From: CAYRVF01 sp964427535 | GTDB taxonomy: Bacteria > Chloroflexota > Ktedonobacteria > Ktedonobacterales > JADMIN01 | Assembly (NCBI GenBank): GCA_964427535.1 | Contig: CAYRVF010000013.1 | Span: forward strand, 1-57,721 | Reading direction: 5' to 3' | Length of the DNA stretch: 57,721 nt | Part shown: piece by piece, positions 16,564-26,600 of the stretch | Layout: every line of letters starts with the position of its first letter | How positions within the stretch are numbered: position 1 is the stretch's first letter | Position numbers and translations under genes: made by a program | Notes under the pieces: model-generated | Seen by the model: the letters and a program-made list of their open reading frames with translations, nothing else | Told to the model about the DNA's origin: nothing | Databases searched by the model: none

Positions 16564-17850
16564 ATGGACATGCGCGAATTAGAGGCGACCGATCCCGAGG
16601 TGGCGGCCATCATCCGGCGCGAAGAGCGGCGCCAGTTCGAGGGCATCGAACTGATCGCGTCGGAGAACTACGTCAGCGCCGCTGTCGATGAAGCGGTCGC
16701 GAGTGTGCTCACCAACAAGTATGCCGAGGGATTGCCTGGCAAACGCTATTACGGCGGCTGTGAATTCGTCGATCAGGTGGAAGAACTGGCGATCGCGCGC
16801 GCGAAGCAGCTCTTCGGCGCGGAGCACGCGAACGTCCAGCCGCATGCGGGCGCCCAGGCGAACGCGGCGGTGTATTTGGCGCTGCTCAAGCCGGGCGACA
16901 CCGTGCTCGGCATGGCGCTTGACCAGGGCGGCCACCTGACGCATGGAAGCAAAGTCAACTTCTCCGGCAAGCTCTATAACTTCGTCTCGTATGGCGTCGA
17001 CCGCGAGACAGAGCAGATCGACTACGACGAGGTCGAGCGGCTGGCCAAAGAGCATCAGCCCAAGCTCATCGTCAGTGGGTTCTCAGCGTATCCGCGCCGC
17101 CTCGACTTCGCGCGTTTTCGCGAGATCGCGGATAGTGTGGGTGCGCTGCTCATGGCCGACATCGCTCACGTCGCCGGTTTGGTTGCCGTGGGACTCTATC
17201 CCTCTCCGATTCCGCACTGCCATGTCGTCACGACGACGACCCACAAGACCCTTCGCGGCCCGCGTGGCGCACTCATCCTCTCTACCGAGGAACTAGGCCC
17301 GAAGATCGATAAAGGTGTCTTCCCCGGCACGCAGGGCGGACCGCTCATGCACGTCATCGCGGGGAAGGCAGTCGCGTTCAAGGAAGCACTCGACCCTTCA
17401 TTCAAGGAGTATCAGCAACGCGTGGTCGATAACGCGCAGGTGCTCGCCTCGGCGCTGCAGGAGGTCGGATTCCGCCTGGTCTCGGGTGGAACCGAGAATC
17501 ACCTCATGCTGGTGGATGTCCGCCCGCTAGGGGTGACCGGCCGCGATGCCGAACTGGCCCTCGAAGCGGTCCACATCCACGCGAACAAGAACGCGATCCC
17601 CTATGATCCGGAGCCGCCCGTCCGCACGAGTGGCATCCGCCTGGGGACACCAGCGGTAACGACCCGTGGCTTTGGCGAGGCTGAGATGCGAGAGATCGCG
17701 GAGCTCATCCGCGATGCCATTCTCGGACGGGACAATCCCGAGACTGTCGCCGCCACCCACAAGCGGGCCGTCGCGCTGGCAACGCGTTTTCCTCTGCCTG
17801 GCGTGCATCTCACGCCATCGTTGGGGCCGGCCGTCGAACTGACGCGCTAA
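16564..17850 (+). CDS. glyA: Serine hydroxymethyltransferase
   Basis: This 428-residue PLP enzyme converts serine and tetrahydrofolate to glycine and 5,10-methylene-tetrahydrofolate in the cytoplasm. The ATG chosen has GGAG 8 nt upstream and gives MDMRELEATDPEVAAIIRRE, the normal family start; the frame is open further 5'. Visible signatures include ELIASENYVS, YAEGLPGKRYYGG, HAGAQAN and TTTTHKTLRGPRG, in which Lys228 binds PLP. Length and motif order match bacterial SHMT, and nothing is missing. It is probably transcribed alone, with a leader hairpin upstream and another hairpin after the stop. The next gene, an EF-G-like GTPase, has its own ribosome-binding site 180 bp away. Confidence 0.96.
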   Translation: MDMRELEATDPEVAAIIRREERRQFEGIELIASENYVSAAVDEAVASVLTNKYAEGLPGKRYYGGCEFVDQVEELAIARAKQLFGAEHANVQPHAGAQANAAVYLALLKPGDTVLGMALDQGGHLTHGSKVNFSGKLYNFVSYGVDRETEQIDYDEVERLAKEHQPKLIVSGFSAYPRRLDFARFREIADSVGALLMADIAHVAGLVAVGLYPSPIPHCHVVTTTTHKTLRGPRGALILSTEELGPKIDKGVFPGTQGGPLMHVIAGKAVAFKEALDPSFKEYQQRVVDNAQVLASALQEVGFRLVSGGTENHLMLVDVRPLGVTGRDAELALEAVHIHANKNAIPYDPEPPVRTSGIRLGTPAVTTRGFGEAEMREIAELIRDAILGRDNPETVAATHKRAVALATRFPLPGVHLTPSLGPAVELTR

Positions 17851-17911
17851 GGTCCACCACCAATCGCGACCAGGGGACGAGCGCAGAGCTTGCCCCCGGT
17901 TCGCACACACC

Positions 17912-17933
17912 CTGGGAGCATCGGTGCTTCCAG
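17912..17933 (+). terminator. Hairpin downstream of glyA
   Basis: A 9-bp stem with one G-U pair (CTGGGAGCA / TGCTTCCAG) closes a TCGG tetraloop 61 bp after the glyA stop. There is no T-run, so it may protect the 3' end or attenuate rather than terminate. Confidence 0.4.
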
Positions 17934-18032
17934 CGCGAGACATGTGAGAGAGGCGGTAGCGAGAGCACTCCTGAATTATGACCCTTTCGCCGTCGCTTCT
18001 CGTCGTCGACGCGAGTGAAAGGACACCCGTGT

Positions 18033-20075
18033 ATGAAAACCTATCGCGCGGACCAGATTCGGAATGTGGCCGTCATCGCGCATAGTGGGTGCGGGAAGAC
18101 TTCGCTGGTTGACGCGGCGCTCTACGATACCGGCGCCGTGACGCGCTTCGGGCGCGTGGACGATGGATCGTCCATCTCGGATAGTGACCCCGATGAGATC
18201 AAACGCCGCATGTCCATCAACCTCACCGTGATTCCGGTTGAGTGGCACGACACGAAGATCAATCTGCTCGACACTCCCGGATACGCCGATTTCGTAGGCG
18301 AGGTGATGGCGGGCATGCGGGTCGCCGACGGCGCGGTGGTGGTGATCTCGGCAGAAAAAGGCGTGGAGGTCGGCACGCAGCTCGCCTGGAAGCACGCCAA
18401 TGCGCACTCCTTACCCCGGCTCATCTTCCTCAACAAGCTCGACCGTGAGAATACATCCGTCGACGACGCGCTTGCCTCGCTGCGCAGTCATTTCGGCAAT
18501 GCGGTGGTACCGCTGACGGTGCCAATCGGTGGGCGGGCGAACATCTCCGGCGTGATCGACCTTGTGACCGGCAAGGCCTATCGTTTCTCAGACAACACCG
18601 CCTCGGAGATTGATGTGCCCACCGACATGGCGGACGCGGTGGCAACCTATCGCGAGCAGCTCGTCGAGTCCGCAGTCGAGAATGACGACGACCTGATGTC
18701 CAAGTACCTCGAAGGCGAGACGATTACCGGGGACGAGCTGCATCAGGCAATTCGCGCGGGCGTACGCGCCCAGACTCTCTTCCCGGTACTCTCAGGGTCG
18801 TTGCAGAAGAATATCGGCGTGCAGCCGCTGCTCGATGCGATCGTCGGTTACTTGCCGGCGGCCAGCGAGAGCGCCGAGACGCAACCAGACGGCGCGCCGG
18901 TGGCGTTCGTCTTCAAGACCATCGTCGATCCCCAGAAGGGCACGAGCAGTTTCTTCCGCGTCTATAGTGGCACGATTAAGCCGGATGCGCATCTCTACAA
19001 CGTGAATACAGGCACGGATGAGCGCCTGGCCCAACTGCTCTGTGTGCGCGGCAAGATGCAGGAGACCGCCTCCGAGATCGACGCGGGCGACATTGGCGCG
19101 GTCATCCGTCTGGCGAAGACGCACACCGGCGATACGCTCGGGACTAAAGACACCGAGCCACTTCGCGGCATTGCGATGCCGATCCCGTCGTTTACCGCCG
19201 CCGTCGCGCCCGTCACGCAGAACGATCTGGACAAGTTGGGCGTCGCACTGGCACGCATCGTCGAAGAGGACCCGACGCTGCATGTCTCGCGCGACGGCGA
19301 GACGGCCGAGACGCTGCTGGCGGGCATGGGCGAATCGCACCTCGATATCGCGCTCGACCGCATGCAGCGCCGCTTCGGTGTGAACGTCAACAAGAAGGAC
19401 CCGCATGTGCCGTATCGCGAGACGATCCGCAAGAAGGCGCGGGCGGAGGGAAGGCACAAGAAGCAGAGCGGCGGGCACGGCCAATTCGGCGATGTCTGGC
19501 TGGAAGTGGAGCCTCTCTCAGGCGACGACCACGACTACGTCTTCGAGAACAAGATCGTCGGCGGCGTGGTGCCGAAAGAATACGTGCCGGGCGTCGAGAA
19601 GGGCGTGGCCGACTCGCTGAAGCATGGATTCCTTGCCGGGTATCCGATGGTGCATGTGCGCGTGGCGCTGGTGGACGGCAAGTACCACGACGTCGACTCC
19701 TCATCGCAGGCGTTCGAGGTCGCGGCGCATCTTGGGATGAAGGAGGCGGTCGCGCAAGCCAGCCCGACGCTGCTCGAACCGATCATGAACGTCACGATCT
19801 CGGTGCCCGATGCCTACATGGGTGATGTCACCTCCGACCTCAACACCAAACGCGCCCGCATCCTTGGCATGGAGTCGGGTGAGGATGGCACGGAACGCAT
19901 CACCGCACAGGTGCCGATGGCCGAGATGCTGCACTACGCCACCGATCTGCGCTCCATCACACAGGGGCTGGGCAGCTTCACGATGGAGCTTGCCGCATAC
20001 GAAGAGGTACCCGCGAACATTCAGCAGCAGATCATCGAGAGCGCGAAGAAGGAGAAGGAGGCAGTGACGCACTAA
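18033..20075 (+). CDS. Elongation factor G-like translational GTPase (EF-G2 type)
   Basis: The ATG follows AAAGGA by about 10 nt, giving 680 residues, close to the usual EF-G length. The P-loop is AHSGCGKT (residues 16-23) rather than the AHIDAGKT of canonical EF-G. Switch and base motifs are present: LLDTPGYADF (G3) and NKLD (G4). Domains II-V follow, with RETIRKKARAEGRHKKQSGG and HGQFGDVWLEV typical of domain IV. The P-loop variant and the N-terminal segment RFGRVDDGSSISDSDPDE place it in the EF-G2 group that many bacteria carry besides FusA. Canonical EF-G moves tRNA and mRNA on the ribosome; the job of EF-G2 is less clear. It is not beside ribosomal protein genes, consistent with a paralogue. 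Confidence 0.88.
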   Translation: MKTYRADQIRNVAVIAHSGCGKTSLVDAALYDTGAVTRFGRVDDGSSISDSDPDEIKRRMSINLTVIPVEWHDTKINLLDTPGYADFVGEVMAGMRVADGAVVVISAEKGVEVGTQLAWKHANAHSLPRLIFLNKLDRENTSVDDALASLRSHFGNAVVPLTVPIGGRANISGVIDLVTGKAYRFSDNTASEIDVPTDMADAVATYREQLVESAVENDDDLMSKYLEGETITGDELHQAIRAGVRAQTLFPVLSGSLQKNIGVQPLLDAIVGYLPAASESAETQPDGAPVAFVFKTIVDPQKGTSSFFRVYSGTIKPDAHLYNVNTGTDERLAQLLCVRGKMQETASEIDAGDIGAVIRLAKTHTGDTLGTKDTEPLRGIAMPIPSFTAAVAPVTQNDLDKLGVALARIVEEDPTLHVSRDGETAETLLAGMGESHLDIALDRMQRRFGVNVNKKDPHVPYRETIRKKARAEGRHKKQSGGHGQFGDVWLEVEPLSGDDHDYVFENKIVGGVVPKEYVPGVEKGVADSLKHGFLAGYPMVHVRVALVDGKYHDVDSSSQAFEVAAHLGMKEAVAQASPTLLEPIMNVTISVPDAYMGDVTSDLNTKRARILGMESGEDGTERITAQVPMAEMLHYATDLRSITQGLGSFTMELAAYEEVPANIQQQIIESAKKEKEAVTH

Positions 20076-20126
20076 CCGGCGGGCACTGCCCGTCTGATGC
20101 TCGCGGAGAGTCTCAGCGATCCTGTC

Positions 20127-20202
20127 GCGCCGTCTCCCGGCGCGCCCGCACGTCGATCATACGGCGAGGATGTCGCTTTCACGAGGGCGGCCGTCCTCGC
20201 CG
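20127..20202. terminator. Hairpins between convergent EF-G-like and kinase genes
   Basis: Two stems lie here: GCGCCG/CGGCGC (20127-20132 with 20138-20143, 5-nt loop) and CGGCGAGGA/TCCTCGCCG (20162-20170 with 20194-20202). A smaller stem is at 20078-20090. Neither has a T-run, but their place between two converging stop codons suits bidirectional termination. Confidence 0.4.
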
Positions 20203-20239
20203 CATGACTGTTGCTGGCATACGTGGTTGGCGGTCGCGC

Positions 20240-22147
20240 CTAGCACGACAGGTTGATGTCCGAGGAGTCAACTCCCAGAGGTGTCGCCGGCGGCAGACTG
20301 AACCAGAAGGTTGAGCCGTGGCCTGGCACGCTCTCGACGCCAACGTGTCCGCCGTGCGCCTCCACAATGGCGCGGCTGATGTAGAGGCCCAGGCCAAGAC
20401 CAATACTGGATCCTCCGGTTGGGCGTCCCGCGCCCAACTGCTCGAACCGCGCCCAGATGTGCTCATGTTGCGACGCGGCAATACCCACACCCTCATCACG
20501 TACAGACACCCGCGCCTCGTGCGCGTCAGCATCGAGCCGCACCTCGATCGGCCGCTCAGCGGATGAGAACCGAGCAGCATTGGAGAGGTAGTTGGCGATC
20601 ACCTGCCGGATGCGCTCGGCATCGGCGAGCGTCGGAACCGGAAACTCAGGGAGCGAGAGGCGGAAGGTGCGTGTTGGGTCCATCATCTGGTGCTCGCGCA
20701 CGACTGTGGAGACTATCGCGGCGAGGTCAGCTGGCTCTGGCTGCACGCGCAGCTTCTCGGCCTGAATGCGCGTCACATCCAGAAGGCGATCGAGCAGTCG
20801 AGAGAGACGAAATGTGCTCTGCTCGGCTTCGAGCAGGTTGCCACGCACGTCTTCCACCCGCCCGACGAGTGCGGAGCTCTCGACCGTCGCGGCATTCACG
20901 ATACCGTTCAGGCGCTTGGCCGCAAGCTGTATGTAGCCGCGTGCGCTGGTCACTGGCGCGCGCAGATCGTGGGCGGCCTCGCCCAGGAACTCTTTCATGC
21001 GCCGGTTTAGCTCTTCCAGCGTGCGCTCGCGCTGCCGCCGCTCGGTGACCTCTCGGCTGATGGCGACGCCCCCGATGATCTGCCGCTTCTCGTCGTAGAG
21101 TGGCGCGCCGCTGATGTTCACCTGAATGTCGCGTCCGTCGAGCGTCCGCAGCATCACGTCGGCTGCCTGGTTGCCGCGGATGGTCTCGCCGCGAAGGATG
21201 CGCTGATAGGGTGACCGGCTCTCCACGAATGGCTGTCCGCGCTCGTCGCGAAACTGAAAGAGCCGCTCGCGCTCGCGCAGCGTGCGCGCCACGACGCCAT
21301 CGCGTGCCGAGTAGCCCAGGAGGTCGCGATCTGCCTCGTTCGCACGGAGCAGACGCCCCTGGTTGTCGAAGACGATCATGCTGTCGGGGGACGCCTCAAA
21401 GGCGGCGCCTACCTGGTCCAACTGGAGCGCAGCATCGGCGAGCGTCACTGCCTCTTCCCCCCGTTTCTCATCTGAGGCCGAGCTGGTGTGCTCGCGTTCG
21501 AGAAAACGCCCGATTGCGCTGCCGAGTGCGTCGGTGCTCTGCATCAGCGCGTCTTCTGGCGGGCGTGGACGGGCACTCTGACATTCGATGAGGCCGAGCA
21601 CGCCATTCCGCCCGCGCACCGGCAGGATGAACAGGCTCCGCGCCCCAGACTCCGCCGCCGCGACGCGTCGCCCTCGGCGAATGTCGGTGACCCACAGCGC
21701 CTGGCCGGTTGCGTAGGCGTGCTCGCGCTTCCTGGCGATTGTCGCGAGTGCGGCGCCGTCGCTCGTGGGGACGCCATCCCGAGTCTGACTGTTTGGACGG
21801 AAGGCGACGATGCGACTCGGTAGGCTGTCACCGCGCATCGCCGAGTGGAACGTAACGATATCCCAATCGAATCCGTCGCGCAGGGCTGCGCAGATACGGG
21901 CGAGAGTCTCCTCGTCGTCTTGCCCCTCACCCAGCAGGCGGCGCACGATGGTGACTGCGCCCAGCCGGTCCTCGTCGCTTCCCACTGGCAAAGGTGCGTC
22001 CGAACCGTTCGTGACGGCGGAGTGCTGTGCGTGTGTCGAGCGAGTGCCTGCCAGGCGAGGAGCATCGGCGAGCAGCACGTGCGCGCCCATGAATGTCGAT
22101 GAGTTCGCCTTGCCGGACGGAGTCTTCCGCGCCCGTTTGCCAGTCAT
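20240..22147 (-). CDS. GAF-PAS sensor histidine kinase
   Basis: This 635-residue kinase has no membrane segment and should sense a cytoplasmic signal. Domain order: GAF-like ~60-225, PAS ~250-375 (FEASPDSMIVFDNQGRLLRAN), HisKA ~385-470 with the phosphoacceptor in EAAHDLRAP, and HATPase ~490-620 with N box VIANYLSNAARFS, G1 box VRDEGVGI and G2 IGLGLGLYISR. The phospho-site has Asp-Leu-Arg-Ala in place of the usual Glu-Leu-Arg-Thr, a tolerated variant. The ATG lies 7 nt behind AGGGGGA. No response regulator is adjacent, so it is an orphan kinase. Its C-terminal half resembles that of the larger kinase upstream, suggesting an old duplication. Confidence 0.88.
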   Translation of the reverse strand: MTGKRARKTPSGKANSSTFMGAHVLLADAPRLAGTRSTHAQHSAVTNGSDAPLPVGSDEDRLGAVTIVRRLLGEGQDDEETLARICAALRDGFDWDIVTFHSAMRGDSLPSRIVAFRPNSQTRDGVPTSDGAALATIARKREHAYATGQALWVTDIRRGRRVAAAESGARSLFILPVRGRNGVLGLIECQSARPRPPEDALMQSTDALGSAIGRFLEREHTSSASDEKRGEEAVTLADAALQLDQVGAAFEASPDSMIVFDNQGRLLRANEADRDLLGYSARDGVVARTLRERERLFQFRDERGQPFVESRSPYQRILRGETIRGNQAADVMLRTLDGRDIQVNISGAPLYDEKRQIIGGVAISREVTERRQRERTLEELNRRMKEFLGEAAHDLRAPVTSARGYIQLAAKRLNGIVNAATVESSALVGRVEDVRGNLLEAEQSTFRLSRLLDRLLDVTRIQAEKLRVQPEPADLAAIVSTVVREHQMMDPTRTFRLSLPEFPVPTLADAERIRQVIANYLSNAARFSSAERPIEVRLDADAHEARVSVRDEGVGIAASQHEHIWARFEQLGAGRPTGGSSIGLGLGLYISRAIVEAHGGHVGVESVPGHGSTFWFSLPPATPLGVDSSDINLSC

Positions 22148-22709
22148 AGCCGTTCCCCCTGCTGCTCCGAGTTCCGCCCCACCTCACCAGGCAAGTCGCG
22201 ACTGGGCGCACTCGATTGTCTATACGGCGCCGGAAACGCGACCGTCGTTGCTGCTTAAGCGCGTCGCCTGTGGCGCGCATTTTCGTATCTCAATCGACAT
22301 GCCCGCACAGCCGTGGTCGTGCTCCGCGCGGGTCACGACGGACCGGGGTAGCGATGGGCCTTGCGGGACGCTGGCACGTCAGTGTGCGTAGGCCGTTTCT
22401 TCTCGGGGCAGAACACTGCATGTCATAGCGGAGTCCGCCCCGTTCATGTTCGCGCGTAGTTTTGCGTGGTGGCCGTCACACGTCCGATAAAGGACCAGTC
22501 TGTGTGCGTGAACACAAGACAATTGTATGCGGACGGCGGCGGGTTGGCGATGCAGGACGGGGTGGTTTACCCGGTGAGTTTGTTCCTCACCAAGAAGGGG
22601 GTGTGCCCACTGTCCCCAAGGCGAGTGCCGCCCGCTCGCTGGCGCCTCGAAAGTGAGAGAGTGGGCGTGAGTTGGCCCGGCACCCTCGTGCGAATCGCCC
22701 CCAGGTGTC
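22148..22709. other. Intergenic region between kinase and coiled-coil gene
   Basis: In this 562-bp stretch I see no convincing gene. A frame reading plus-strand from 22466 runs into the coiled-coil gene and lacks protein-like composition. A 7-bp stem GCCCACT/AGTGGGC with a long loop lies near 22600-22670, downstream of the coiled-coil gene, and may be a terminator. Confidence 0.45.
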
Positions 22710-23159
22710 TTAACGTGTGGCCGGTGAATCGCCGCCCGTCTGAATCGCTTGCGAGGCAACATATGCCGAACGAAGCTCGGCGATGCGCGCCAGCAGTCTG
22801 GTCCGCTCCTCGCCGTCCGCGTGCAGGGCGGCGAGTTCGAGTTGCTTGATTTCCGTCTCAGTGGCGTCCAGTTGCGCGTCTTCACCAATCTGAAGCAGCT
22901 GATATGCGGCATCACTTTTTGCGCGCAACTCTTCGATCTGCGCACCGATTTGTCTCGCATAGGCGGTGGGAGCCATCGCCTCCACCTCGGCTGTCAGCTT
23001 TCGCAGTCTCGACTGAAGCGACGCGACATCCGCATCCATGTGGGAGCGCAGAAGCTGAAGCTCGGCATCGATCCGCGCTCGGAGGTCGTCGATTAGAGCG
23101 GTGATTTGGGCGATCTCGTCGCGCCATTCCGCTTGGAGCTGTTCAATGCTAGTACCCAT
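22710..23159 (-). CDS. Coiled-coil protein of unknown function
   Basis: The start is well supported by GAGGAG 8 nt before the ATG. The 149 residues are almost entirely helical and charged, with heptad-like Leu/Ile/Ala spacing through EIAQITALIDDLRARID, LRKLTAEVEAM and QLELAALHADGEERTRLLAR. No signal peptide, membrane segment, Cys or known catalytic motif is present. It probably forms a dimer or trimer. Its position between two orphan kinases on the same strand suggests a partner or connector for signalling, but spacing of about 450-560 bp on each side argues that it has its own promoter. No family recognised. Confidence 0.7.
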   Translation of the reverse strand: MGTSIEQLQAEWRDEIAQITALIDDLRARIDAELQLLRSHMDADVASLQSRLRKLTAEVEAMAPTAYARQIGAQIEELRAKSDAAYQLLQIGEDAQLDATETEIKQLELAALHADGEERTRLLARIAELRSAYVASQAIQTGGDSPATR

Positions 23160-23612
23160 AGGTCAGCTCCTCGTCGCTACGCAGATGGTTCCGCGGGCAA
23201 ATGCACCCGCACCGGTGCGCTCCTCTCGGTGAAGGAGTTCGCGCCCGGTTACCCTTCGCTGCGACAGACTTCCACGACAGATCGTCTCTGAGTGGTGTCT
23301 CGGGCTGGGAAGCAACAGGCGTTATGGGCCGTATCGAATGTACCCGCACGCACGAGAACGAGCACGAGGTATTTCCTCACGATCGGGCGTCGCTTTGACT
23401 TCTTCACCGGGTGTTCGCGAAGGAACTTTCTCAGAGTGTAGACGAGGAACACGTATATCGCTACCCGAGAGGGGAGCATTCAGAGGGCTAGAGTTGTATT
23501 CGACTCAACGAACAGTGACCCCTCACCTCTAGTTGTGGTAGACACTCGTCCTTAGACAAGCCATCTCATCGCTCGCTGGATGCCTGGCGAAAGGCACGGC
23601 ATCGGTCGCGCG
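23160..23612. other. Intergenic region upstream of the coiled-coil gene
   Basis: No gene is supported in these 453 bp. The segment is less GC-rich than its neighbours. A short dyad CTAGAG/CTCTAG (23488-23493 with 23527-23532) may belong to a promoter or terminator. Confidence 0.4.
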
Positions 23613-26600
23613 TCAGCGGCTCTTTCGTGACGAGCGTTCGCGTCTCGTCGGGGCGAGCGGTAGCGTAAACCAGAAGGTTGAACCTTGCCCCTCGGTGCTC
23701 TCGACGCCGATCTGTCCGCCGTGCTGCTCGACGATCGTCCGGCAGATGTAGAGGCCGAGCCCCAGGCCTGTATCGGACGCTGGCGGACGGTGACTGCTCG
23801 TCGCCTGATAGAAGCGCTCCCAGACACCTTGCTGGTCAACCGGTGACAGCCCGTGCCCTCGGTCGTGGACGCTGACGCGCACTTGGCGTCCCTGCGTGTG
23901 CATGCTCACGTCAATCGGCTGTGAATCCGGCGAGTATTTGATGGCGTTCGAGAGGTAGTTCGTCACTACCTGCCCGACTCGCGCCGGATCGGCGGACACC
24001 AGCACTTGTCTGCCGCGCGGCAGCCGAAGATGGATTCGCCGGCCTGGCTTGATCTGCGTCTGATCTTCCACGACCGTGCGTACGACGCTGGCGAGATCGC
24101 AGAGCTCCGGGCGCATGCTGAGCTTGCCTGCCTGGGCACGCGAAACCTGGAGCAGGTCGTCGAGCAGGCCCGTCAACCGGAGCGTCGCCTGATGCGCGAG
24201 CGCCAGACACTCTCGCGCCGATGGGATGCTCGTCGCGGCGATGGTGCTGGCCGGTGTGTCAGAGGCATGGTCGGCAAGACCATGCTGGGCCAGTTGCAGA
24301 TATGTCTTGATGACCGTCAACGGCGTGCGAAACTCATGACTCGCCAGCGCGAGAAAGAGCTCCATCCGCCGAGTCGCCTCGCGCGAGGCGAACTCGCTCG
24401 CGCGGGCCTCCTGCTGTTCGGACACGAGCCGTCCCCGCTCGATGACAACCGTGGCGAGTTGGGCGACGGCGCCTGCCAGCGCGCGCGTGTCATCTATCAC
24501 CGCGGATGGCCGTTTGCCGACCTCCAACACAAGCAGCCCAACGAGTCGCGAGCCAATGCGCATGGGTGCGAGAAGGATCTCACGTCCCTCGCGTGGCGGC
24601 CAGAAGAGCGACGATGCGGCGTCGGTGACGACGACCTCACCCGCACACAATCGCTCGACAAGCGTGTCCGCGATGCGCTCGCGCAGGACGAAGCGCGAGT
24701 CGTGCTCAGCCACCCGTTCATCCCCGGCACTCTGCGATCCTGAACGCAGGATCACGTGTGCCTCTTCGGTGACCGAGTCGACCGCGATGAAGCTCATGCG
24801 CTCGCAGCCTAGCATGCTGCGCGTCAGCTCAGCCAGGCGACCTACGACGGCGTTCGTGTCTGGGGCAGCTGTATCGCCGCGCGTTCCCTCGGAGGTGACG
24901 AGCACCTCTGCCATGTCCAGTAGCGCCTGCAGCGCCTCCCTCGTGCGGTGTTCGAGCATGCGCCTCTCTGTGACATCGCGCACAACCAGCACGCCGCCGG
25001 TGATCTGGCCCGACTGGTCGCGGATAGGCGCCCCGCATTCGCTGAGCACCATCTCGCGACCATGCGCGGATTGGGCGATCACTTCGAGGGCGCCGCTGCC
25101 ACGCAGATCCTCGCCGGCAAGCACGCGAAAAGCGGGCCATTGGTCTCGCGAAAGTGGACGACCGTGCTCATCGCGCAATGAGATGCGCTCAAAACGCTCA
25201 CCCAGTGTGCTCGGGGCGACCGTGGCATCGGGGCCGAAACCAAACATCTCACGGTCAGCGGCATTCGAGCGCACGATGTGGCCGTCCCGATCGAAGACGG
25301 TGATGCCATCGGTCATGGCATCGAAGGTGATTTCGAGCTGGCTGGCCTGCTCGGTGACCTGGCGCTCGAGGCGTCGCCGCCGCGTCACATCGCGGAAGAC
25401 GGCGACCGCGCCGACGATCTGGCCATCGAGGCTCCGTACTGGAGCACCGGTCACGTTCATATCGACTGTCCCGCCATCCCAGTTGCGAAACGAGATGTCG
25501 AGCGCGGTGGCACCCTGCAAGACCTCGCCGGCGAGAATGCGTGTGATCGGCAGACGCTCCGGAGGCACTCGCTCGCCCTGCGCATCGCGCACGTCGAAGA
25601 AGATGTGCCGCTGATCGAAGAGCGATGGCAGGTCCCCATCGGCGATAAGGTCGATCCGGAGCAGCGTTCGCAACGCCTGGTTGATGCGAACGCCCTTACC
25701 CTGGGCATCGACGACGACGACGCCATCGGTCATCGTCGCGAATGTGGCCGTCAGCTCGCTTGCCCGCGCCTCGGCCTCGATGTACCCGGCGCGCGCGAGT
25801 TCGTATAGCCGCGCATGGTCGATCGCCAGCGCAATGCGGTCAGCGACCCGTTGGAGCAGCGAGACATCCTGGCTGTCGAAGGCGTACGGCACCACCGAAC
25901 CGACCTGCAACACGCCGATCCGCCTGCCCTGTACGAGGAGGGGGACTCCGGCGATGGAGCCCAGTTGATCGCGTAGGGCGGGGCTGATGACCTCCACCGT
26001 GTTGAGATCGTCCACGATGAGCGGTTCACACGTCGCGGCGATGCGTCCCGCGATGCCGCGCCCGAAGGGGATGCGCAGGGTCTCACTGCGCAGAGCGCCG
26101 ATTCCGGCCAGAATGACGAGCTCTTGTCCGTCATCCGACAGGAGCAGGATCGCCGCGCTCTCGACCGACATGGCGTGGCAGACACGCTCGAGCACGCCTG
26201 GAAGCAAATCGCTCAGCTCCAGTGAGCTCAGCGCGCCGTCGGTAACTTCCTGTAGCTGCCGCAGTTGGAGAGATGCGGCCTCAGCTTCGTCGCGCTGACG
26301 CGCGGCTTCGACGTGAGCCGCCTGCTCACGCGCCAACGCCTGAGTGATGCGCTCATTGGCCTCCCGCCGCTCGGTGATGTCGTGGAGGTAGATCGTGACG
26401 CCTTCCGCGGAGGGATAGAGCCGCGTCTCATACCACCTACCAAAAGGAGGATAGTACGCCTCAACCGCCGCAGGGGCGCCAGTCGCCAGCACGCGTTCAT
26501 ATGCTCGATAGAATGGCGCGGCCAGCTCCTCCGGGAAGAGGTCACGGACGTTGCGCCCGATCAGCTCGTCCCGAGGTTTGCCCAGGACCGCCTCGACCTG

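Noticed and set aside
22466..22849. A 127-residue plus-strand frame next to the coiled-coil gene
   Set aside because: It overlaps the coiled-coil gene antisense, has no ribosome-binding site and no recognisable sequence features.
24442..25614. A 390-residue plus-strand frame across the large kinase
   Set aside because: Its Ser/Arg/Thr-rich composition mirrors the opposite strand of the GAF and PAS coding sequence.
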